Assembly (NCBI GenBank): GCA_026168455.1
Contig: CM047425.1
Location: 4,996,001-5,060,000, forward strand
DNA length: 64,000 bases
Direction of reading: 5' to 3'
DNA from: Theocolax elegans
Taxonomy: Eukaryota; Arthropoda; Insecta; Hymenoptera; Cerocephalidae
Shown here one piece after another: positions 61,363-64,000 of this stretch; position 1 is the first letter of the stretch; every line of letters starts with the position of its first letter. A program made the position numbers and the translations under genes. The notes under the pieces are model-generated. The model saw nothing but the letters and a program-made list of their open reading frames with translations. It made no database searches and was not told where the DNA came from.

Positions 61363-64000
61363 CTGTCAGCGGTGCATTTCAGTAATAAGGAACTAAACCT
61401 GATCGTACCTATTATAGGTGGGCGTTTGTTTGCGGTAATATATTTTTCACGTCAGTTTCAACATTTGAGGACCGATAATATACCTGACCGCTTTTTCTCA
61501 TTGCTTCGAGATATTTGATCGTGATGCGAGATGTCTATTTTTTTCTTTCGAAAGAGACTGAGGAAGATAATCGAGACACAAATGGATACCAAGACACCCT
61601 CCCTAAAGGTTGTTCTAAGAATGTGATCTGAGTTTTCTTTGTTTTTTTTTTCCCTATCTATTGAGGGATCGCATTCAAAATTTTATGCATTTTTTATTAG
61701 CAAACATAATTTTTAATATAAATATTGAATAAATTACCAATTATTTAAATACAAAATCTAAAGATATAATTGATAAAATAATATTATTACACATTGTATT
61801 ATTTTTTCTCTTCAAATTTTATTTGTTCAGTCTATAAGAACAAAATAAATTTTCATTTCATATTCCAAATTGTTGATTATCTACCAATATGCAAATTATT
61901 TAGTTAACTATTTTCTACTTTGAATACCACTGTATCATCATATGAAGCAAGTCTATTATCAAGTAGAATTTTAATAATAATGCATTGCATTGCATCATTG
62001 TTACTAGTATGATAAAAAAAATTTTTTTCCTCTATTCATTTTATTTGATCTGAGTAACTTCAGTTCAATCATTCTCATAAATTATAATGTTGTAAGAGAA
62101 AACAGATATTTATTAGTATTTTTAGATCACATAGGCAGAATAACCTTAAATATGATCACTATTATTTTATACAAAGGAAAAGGAAAAAAGAGGCACGAAA
62201 ACCACACTCACATGCATAATTTTTTTTTAAATAACACTCCTGAAACTCCATTGGAAAAAAGATGAGTATGGTCGAAGGAGGAAGTGGGACTTGTAAAGTT
62301 TGAACACACACTGATTAACAAACCATTATACACATTATTTATTTACTTTTAATGACAATGCTTTTCGAGTCATTAGCAAATAATAATATAATAATAATAA
62401 TAATAATAATAATAGTAATAATAATAACTATAATAACTAATAAGTTGCGTAATAATAATAAAATAAACCATGCATTTTATTTGCGTATTATTATTTTTTT
62501 TGTATCTTTTGTCCATCTTTCTTAACGATTCGAAACATTAAAAATAATTGATTATTAATACACGTTATAAACTAAAAGAACTTTAAATGAATGTCTTTAA
62601 AGTTACTTGAAACCAAAAACAATTCGAAGTAAATAGAGATAATAATAATAATAATAGTAAAAATAATAAATCGTAGTAATATTAAAGAACCCTGAATATT
62701 CATTTTATAATTAGTCATTTAAGCGTCGTACATCACCTGATCGTCGCTAAGATTCAGATCATGGCGATTAAAAAAAAGAAAAAGAAATTCTCCCTAATAC
62801 CGAGAGAAATGCTTTGACTACGTTTGATTTCGTCTGTACAAAAAGAAAGAGAACTCGTGCATCGTTTCTTGGTTCTCTGCGTTCGCGTTAATATTTCAAG
62901 GCACCCCATAAACTCCGGTAACTCTTTGACTGACGAGAATCCGAGGGTTCTTCAATCACTGTGAGAACAATTATTATTTTCGAACGCACCTAACTAATTG
63001 GAGCTGCTTTTTGCGGGAGAAGAAAAAAGAAAAGCTAAAGAGGTACTAAATTAAATAAAAAAAATAAAATAAAAGAATAATTTCTTTTTAACGACTCACG
63101 ATAAAAAATAAATAAAAATAAACTGTAATATATATAAATCTTAAGGAACAGAAAAATGAAAAAGAAAAACTAAAACTCTTTGCAAATATATGAACTTTAA
63201 GAAAAAAAATTGACAGTTTACGTATAAATTTGTTTAGCTTTTTTTTGTTCGTCGTTGTTTTCGCGCCACTTGACTAACTAAAATTCTGCGTTTACCAATT
63301 TACAATTCGCAGACAACGTACTTTCCTCATATCATTCTGCTATTAAAGGTGGACACGACCTAAAGCGAGTGTGTATAACGAAAAATAAAGGCATCCACCT
63401 CAAACGCAGCGCAAAACGCAGCTAACAACATTCGCAACAAATCAGCATTCCCCCAGGCTTTGCGTCATGTGCCCGCACATCTTTCTGATATATCCGCATA
63501 TGAGAGCTCCATATGCTCATACACGTGATTTCTTAGTAAGAAAAAAAATAATAATATATAAAACTGAATTGCCCTGGACTCGACAAATCTCGAAATCAAC
63601 TCGACGTCAATTCTTTCTTTCAACATAACAACAATAGATTTCTTTAATACATCTTATTTGACAATGGCAGTCATTCGTTAACTCTTTTATATAAAATTGT
63701 CATATTAAATAAATTGGCGTATTACGACATCTACCCAGTATGGATTGAATGTAAATAAAAATTAAAATAAAAAAACTTCAAGTATCGAATGCAAACAAAG
63801 TACACCTTTTTCAAGGATTCAACCTTCTTTTTTTCATTTTACCTTATTGATCAGTCGATACAAATTAAATAATGTAAGACAGCTATGAATATAAGGTTAT
63901 TCCCTATTTATAACCATCTAATGAATAACTACGTGCACGCGTGATCTCGCGTCGTTTCAAATGTACAATGTCTAATTCTTAAAAATACGACTCTCCATGT
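61363..64000. other. Right-end region, probably intronic, with two GC-rich islands
   Basis: Mostly A/T-rich with an (AAT)n tract. Two minus-strand islands stand out. One at 62958-62888 follows a TTGTTCTCACAG acceptor and reads IEEPSDSRQSKSYRSLWGAL plus three residues to a stop. The other, at about 63535-63415, is GC-rich and open in more than one frame. Either could be an alternative terminal exon or a conserved non-coding element. I cannot decide between them. Confidence 0.35.
62380..62427. repeat. (AAT)n microsatellite
   Basis: About 14 AAT/TAA units with a few interruptions. Confidence 0.9.

Overview
The window is a strongly AT-rich stretch of nuclear DNA from an animal with intron-containing genes. 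Insect-type odorant receptor genes in a tandem array, the protein families present and the many short TTAA-flanked elements point to an insect. My inference is a hymenopteran (ant, wasp or bee), but nothing in the sequence names the species. Gene models were built by hand from homology, GT/GC..AG splice sites and phase matching between exons.

Left part (1-22.3 kb): an odorant receptor cluster, all on the minus strand. Three receptor genes can be assembled complete (about 22.2-18.2, 12.1-7.0 and 6.5-3.8 kb). Each has six coding exons and encodes 384-386 residues. A decayed fourth copy lies at 2.0-1.2 kb. Introns and spacers are full of mobile-element debris: palindromic MITEs with TTAA ends, two tandem duplications (about 0.9 kb and 0.67 kb), a 5S-rRNA-like fragment and a GC-rich 51-bp insertion. 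The first receptor gene has a displaced second intron with a GC-AG boundary.

Middle part (22.9-36 kb): parvin (minus strand, focal-adhesion adaptor). Then comes a 6.4-kb non-LTR retrotransposon with two intact open reading frames and a 16-bp target-site duplication, inserted about 220 bp upstream of the parvin start codon. After it lie a small unknown gene, the mitochondrial ribosomal protein gene mRpS35 and a small single-pass membrane protein of unknown function.

Right part (36.7-50.2 kb): a compact block of housekeeping genes in alternating orientation: kinesin-8 (KIF18A/Klp67A-like, one exon), pyruvate dehydrogenase phosphatase, Vps4 AAA ATPase, DNA primase large subunit and magnesium-dependent phosphatase 1. 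The divergent and convergent pairs suggest shared promoters and abutting or overlapping 3' ends.

Right end (51-64 kb): no long reading frame. A T-rich plus strand spans about 8.7 kb and ends next to a convincing minus-strand terminal exon. I read this as a very long A-rich 3' UTR of a minus-strand gene whose body lies mostly beyond the window. The last two exons resemble the C-terminus of a La-related protein 4-type gene, at modest confidence. I saw no CRISPR array, no complete tRNA or rRNA gene and no clear undescribed multi-gene system. The most interesting items are the apparently young retrotransposon beside parvin, the unusual receptor intron, the duplications and the long 3' UTR.
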